Part shown: positions 13,195 to 16,175 of the stretch, in pieces
How positions within the stretch are numbered: the stretch's first letter is position 1
How the letters are laid out: each line of letters begins with the position of its first letter
Source: JBQTIP01 sp052388025
GTDB lineage: Bacteria; Actinomycetota; UBA4738; HRBIN12
Assembly: GCA_052388025.1 (NCBI GenBank)
Contig: JBQTIP010000156.1
Coordinates: 1-16,175, forward strand
Reading direction: 5' to 3'
Length of the DNA stretch: 16,175 nucleotides
Translations under genes and position numbers: made by a program
The notes under the pieces: model-generated
What the model was told of the DNA's origin: nothing
Database searches by the model: none
The model's input: the letters and a program-made list of their open reading frames with translations, nothing else

Positions 13195-15091
13195 CTTCCC
13201 TCCTCTCCTCTGCTGCGGATCTCCTCATCATCCGGAGCTTCACGATCTTGATGGCGATGGCGAGCGAGAGCCAGTCCTCGTGCTCCAGCTCGAAGCCGGC
13301 GACCCCTTCGACTCGCGCGAGCCGCTGGCGGAGGGTGTTCGGGTGGATGTAGAGCGCTCTCGAGGTCCCCACGATGTTCCCGCGCCGGTCCAGATACCCC
13401 TCCAGCGTCTCCAGGAGCTGCGTGCCCTTCCGCCGGTCGTAGGCGACCAGCCGGTCGAGGCGCTGCTGGTAGCGATCCCTCACGCCCTCGTCCGAGAGCA
13501 GGACGTACTTGTAGGGACCGAGGTCCTCATACGTCGAGACGCCGGGTGCCCCGCGGATGAGCCCGCCGACCTCCGCGGCCGAGGCCGCCTCCTGGAACCC
13601 CTGCCGGAACGACGCGGGTTCCTGACACGGGTTCGAGAGGCCTATGGATGCCGACCCAGCCTGCTCTGCGGCCACCTCCCGCTCGATCCTGCGAACGGTG
13701 TCGGCGATCTCGCCGGGCTGCGCCGACCCAAGCAGCAGGAGCGCGCGTGTAGATCGCTCCCGGTTGTCGAACACAGCTCCTGGAAGGCTTCCCGCGACCC
13801 GCGATTCGACGCGCGCGGCGAGCTCCCTCCACGACGGCTCCTGAGTCTGGCGGTCGCGCCGCGGCCGCCGCCCCCGCCGCGGGCCCTCGGGGACCCGCAG
13901 GGTCCACGGCAACATGTGCATCACGAGGTGCTGGGCATCGAGGTCGCAGCCGAGCCGAGCGGCCTGCCCGGCTAGCTCCTCAGGGATCGCGTGGCCGCCC
14001 GAGAGCGCCTCGAAGAAGTCCTTGACGAGGTTCTTCTCCTTCAGCCAGTCGATGAGCTGGTGTTGCTTGATCGCCACCGCCGCATGCGAGGCGACGGCGG
14101 CGAGCGCGCTCTCCGCGTCCGCAACCGGTGCTTGCGTGAGCGCTGCGAGGATGCCGAGACGCTCCTCTCCGACGACAAGCGGGGCGACCACCGGGAAGCC
14201 CTCGGTCTCATCGCCCCACAGGATCTCTGCCAGCCGCCGGGCCTCCTCGCCTCCTTTGTGGGCAAGATCGACGTCCAGGACCTCCAGCCAGAGCCGTCGG
14301 GTGTCGAGCGAAGCTCCTGCGGCCCGCTCGGGGCTCGCGGAGCGGAGCGACAGGCGCTCGTCGGGATCCAGGAGGTAGATCTCGCACCGGTCGGCCCCCA
14401 GCAGCTCGCGGCAGCCACCGGCGACAAGGGGGAGGAGCTCGTGGATGCTCGCCGCGGACGCGATCCGCTGCGAGAGCTTCGACAGATCGGTGAGCAGGGC
14501 CACCTTCGCGGTGGCGTCTTCGTACAGCTGGCCGTTCTCCACAGCCCCCGCGATCAGCGAGGCGGTGTGCTCCAGGAAGTCGAGGTCGGCCCTCGCGAAC
14601 TCGTGGGGAGCCTCCGCATGGAGCGTGATCACGCCGATGACCTCGCCCGCCCGGGAGAAGATGGGCACCGACACGAGCGACTGGAACCGCTCGTCCTCCA
14701 GCTCGGGGAAGTAGGCGGTCCGCACGCGCGGGTCCTCCAGGGCATTCTCCCGGATGAAGGCCGAACGGCGGGTCTTCGCGACCCAGCCGGTCAGTCCCTC
14801 GCCGATGGGGATGATCACGTCCCCTTCGAGGTGGGCGTAGATGCTGGACGCGGCTCGCAGCTCGAGGACCCGGTCGTGGACGAAGTAGACGAAGCAAGCG
14901 TGGCAGGCTGTCGCCTCGGTGACGAGGCGCACGATCCCTCGGAGGATCGTCTCCAGATCCGGGCCCGATCCGATCGTCTGGATGATCTGGTAGAGGTAGG
15001 CGCGCTCGTTCGAGACCCGCCGGACGGGCGCGAGCTCCGTCCTCCCGGACGCCCTGTTGCGGCGCGCCGTGCTCTCGCCCCGGGCGCTCAA
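13187..15091 (-). CDS. PucR-family transcription regulator with two GAF domains
   Basis: The 634-residue cytoplasmic protein has a GAF domain at about residues 43-190 (DLETILRGIVRLVTEAT, IPIGEGLTGWVAKTRR, SLVSVPIFSRAGEVIGVITL), a second GAF at about 205-345, and a long variable middle. It ends in the PucR-type helix-turn-helix, 559-619: LLETLEGYLDRRGNIVGTSR, then LYIHPNTLRQRLARVE. PucR/CdaR proteins sense a metabolite and control purine, amino acid or amine catabolism genes nearby. Here the candidates are the downstream synthetase and permease genes and the divergent aminomethyltransferase. GAF1 contains cysteine/histidine residues (TACHACFVYF) that might bind metal or haem, which is speculation. 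The start is TTG 15091; no ATG or GTG lies in frame nearby, so the exact N terminus is uncertain. Confidence 0.88.
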   Translation of the reverse strand: MSARGESTARRNRASGRTELAPVRRVSNERAYLYQIIQTIGSGPDLETILRGIVRLVTEATACHACFVYFVHDRVLELRAASSIYAHLEGDVIIPIGEGLTGWVAKTRRSAFIRENALEDPRVRTAYFPELEDERFQSLVSVPIFSRAGEVIGVITLHAEAPHEFARADLDFLEHTASLIAGAVENGQLYEDATAKVALLTDLSKLSQRIASAASIHELLPLVAGGCRELLGADRCEIYLLDPDERLSLRSASPERAAGASLDTRRLWLEVLDVDLAHKGGEEARRLAEILWGDETEGFPVVAPLVVGEERLGILAALTQAPVADAESALAAVASHAAVAIKQHQLIDWLKEKNLVKDFFEALSGGHAIPEELAGQAARLGCDLDAQHLVMHMLPWTLRVPEGPRRGRRPRRDRQTQEPSWRELAARVESRVAGSLPGAVFDNRERSTRALLLLGSAQPGEIADTVRRIEREVAAEQAGSASIGLSNPCQEPASFRQGFQEAASAAEVGGLIRGAPGVSTYEDLGPYKYVLLSDEGVRDRYQQRLDRLVAYDRRKGTQLLETLEGYLDRRGNIVGTSRALYIHPNTLRQRLARVEGVAGFELEHEDWLSLAIAIKIVKLRMMRRSAAEERREDG

Positions 15092-15105
15092 CGCACCCGC
15101 CGCGC

Positions 15106-15135
15106 TGTATCGGATGACGCCCGGGGGCTGTTCAG
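15106..15135 (-). promoter_or_regulatory. Putative promoter of the PucR-type regulator
   Basis: On the minus strand, CTGAAC (complement of 15130-15135) and GATACA (complement of 15106-15111) are 18 bases apart. Transcription would start about 8 bases before the TTG start codon at 15091, so the leader would be very short and lack a ribosome site. Both boxes are imperfect. Confidence 0.3.
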
Positions 15136-15310
15136 GCCCGACATATGGGCGGACGCTACGCCGCAGCCCCTTGGGACGTCAAGGCGACGCCCTGCGGCTA
15201 CGGATTCCGACTGCGGCGATGGCCCGCCGCCGGCCCGCCTTCGCCCGCAATATGGCTGAACCTCACACTCGAGGGCCGTCGGGTCGCCCTGACGAGGCCG
15301 CCACCCAGAC

Positions 15311-15340
15311 TTGAACCGTCAGTCAAAGCCCATGTATAAG
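15311..15340 (+). promoter_or_regulatory. Promoter of the aminomethyltransferase gene
   Basis: TTGAAC (15311-15316) and TATAAG (15335-15340) are 18 bases apart and match the -35 and -10 consensus closely. They stand out as the only AT-rich patch in the region. Transcription would begin near 15347, giving a leader of about 29 bases with the GGGAGGA ribosome site (15364-15370) before ATG 15376. Confidence 0.6.
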
Positions 15341-15375
15341 TCAGGCTGCTGGTGCCCGACGGCGGGAGGACAGGG

Positions 15376-16175
15376 ATGGCGAAGGCGGAACCGATCAGAT
15401 CGGCGTTCTACGACGTCCAAGCCGCGATGGGCGCGACGTTCATGGAGGAGGGGGGGTGGTACTGGACAGAGAGCTTCGGCGACGCGGAACGCGAGTACCG
15501 CGCGGTCCGCGAGGGCGTCGGGCTCTGGGACGTGTCCCCTCTCAATAAATGGGACTGGCGGGGTCCCGACGCCGTGGCGGCGGCTCAGCGCGTGCACACC
15601 AGCGACATCCTCGGGCTCGAGGTGGGGCAGGTGCGCTACGGTGCCTTCGTCCAGGACGAAGGCCTGATGGTGGACGACGGCACCGTGTTCAAGGTCGCCG
15701 ACGGCCACTGCTGGGTGATGACCAACGGCTCGGGCCACGCCGACTACTTCGCCGATGTCACCAAGGGCTTGGACGTCGAGATCGAGTACGTCGCGGAGCA
15801 GATGCCCCACCTCCAGGTGCAGGGCCCCGGCTCGCGCCAGCTGCTATCGAAGCTCACCGACGCCGACCTGGCGGCCCTGCGCTACTACCGCTTCTACCCC
15901 GATCAGGTGAAGGTCGGCGGGATCCCGGTGTGGCTCTCCCGCACGGGGTTCTCGGGGGAGCTGGGGTACGAGCTGTTCGTGCGCCCGGAGCACGCTCCCG
16001 ATCTGTGGCGGACGGTGCAGGCCGCCGGAGCCACGCCTTACGGCGTCGAGGTCATCGAACCCCTTCGGATCGAGTGCGGCATGATCGTGCTGGACTACGA
16101 TTACGAGGCGCATCGCGTGACCCCCTTCGACGTCGGCCTGGATCGCTTCGTCGCCCTGGACGGCCCAGGGGAGTT
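15376..16175 (+). CDS. GcvT-like aminomethyltransferase, 3' end cut off
   Basis: The frame is open from ATG 15376 to the window edge (266 residues; the family is usually 360-400). It is a folate-dependent T-protein-type enzyme: YRAVREGVGLWDVSPLNKWD at residues 41-60, EGLMVDDGTVFKV with D100-D101 at the place of the T-protein catalytic aspartate, HLQVQGPGSRQLL, and S188-R-T-G-F-S-G-E195-L-G-Y-E, the folate-site loop. IEPLRIECGMIVLDYDYE follows. Relatives are GcvT of the glycine cleavage system, dimethylglycine/sarcosine demethylating domains and DMSP demethylase; this piece does not choose among them. No other gcv gene is visible, and the neighbourhood (GlnT/GmaS-like enzyme, permease, PucR) suggests demethylation of an N-methyl compound with transfer to tetrahydrofolate. 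GGGAGGACAGGG precedes the ATG. Confidence 0.9.
   Translation, partial: MAKAEPIRSAFYDVQAAMGATFMEEGGWYWTESFGDAEREYRAVREGVGLWDVSPLNKWDWRGPDAVAAAQRVHTSDILGLEVGQVRYGAFVQDEGLMVDDGTVFKVADGHCWVMTNGSGHADYFADVTKGLDVEIEYVAEQMPHLQVQGPGSRQLLSKLTDADLAALRYYRFYPDQVKVGGIPVWLSRTGFSGELGYELFVRPEHAPDLWRTVQAAGATPYGVEVIEPLRIECGMIVLDYDYEAHRVTPFDVGLDRFVALDGPGE

Larger units (their letters stand above)
15092..15375. promoter_or_regulatory. Divergent control region, regulator / aminomethyltransferase
   Basis: A 284-base noncoding gap, the longest in the window, between the PucR-type gene and the aminomethyltransferase gene. It holds the two promoters listed separately and short inverted repeats: GCCC-N7-GGGC around an ATAT core (15136-15150) and an imperfect CGTCGGG / CCCTGACG pair (15277-15294). 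Any of these could be the regulator's binding site; none is a strong operator. Open frames crossing the gap have no family features. Confidence 0.55.

Noticed and set aside
13991..15259. A 422-residue + strand open frame over the PucR gene
   Set aside because: It is antisense to the GAF domains and has no recognisable motif; the minus-strand protein matches known domains throughout.

Overview
The window is GC-rich (close to 70% by eye), densely coded double-stranded bacterial DNA. Starts are often GTG (one TTG), many neighbours overlap by 4 to 8 bases, and there is no tRNA, rRNA, insertion sequence, phage gene or CRISPR array. A putative F420-dependent oxidoreductase, an ArsA-type ATPase with an HSP20-like tail beside an SRPBCC protein and a ROK glucokinase, and a PucR-type regulator all point to an Actinomycetota chromosome, probably a deep-branching or uncultured lineage. 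This placement rests on gene content only.

Left part (1-2515, + strand): the 3' end of a GT4 glycosyltransferase, a double zinc-ribbon membrane protein, an SRPBCC lipid/ligand-binding protein, and an unusual protein with two universal-stress (Usp) domains fused to a C-terminal high-potential-type Rieske [2Fe-2S] domain. A four-helix membrane protein (2512-3000, -) converges on the Usp-Rieske gene.

Middle (3090-7103, + strand): ArsA/Get3-like ATPase, a small Cys-motif protein, ROK glucokinase, an LLM-class (F420-type) oxidoreductase and 5-formyltetrahydrofolate cyclo-ligase, packed as one likely operon. Next comes a two-gene unit (7149-9652, +): a cNMP-like/CBS/DUF294 nucleotidyltransferase-like protein and a DEDDh 3'-5' exonuclease.

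Right part (9626-16175): a coherent amine or amino-acid utilisation module. On the minus strand, in transcription order, are a two-GAF PucR-type regulator, a GlnT/GmaS-type (class III-like) glutamine synthetase, an APC-superfamily permease and a degenerate Usp protein. Divergent from the regulator, behind a good promoter, is a GcvT-like aminomethyltransferase cut by the window edge. A reasonable inference is import of an amine or N-methylated amino compound, gamma-glutamylation, and transfer of a one-carbon unit to tetrahydrofolate, controlled by the PucR-type protein.

No intergenic stretch exceeds 300 bases. The longest is the 284-base divergent control region at 15092-15375. Several genes (1048, 3000 minus, 3090, 7149) have a TANNNT-like -10 box only 7 to 9 bases before the start codon, which suggests leaderless transcription.
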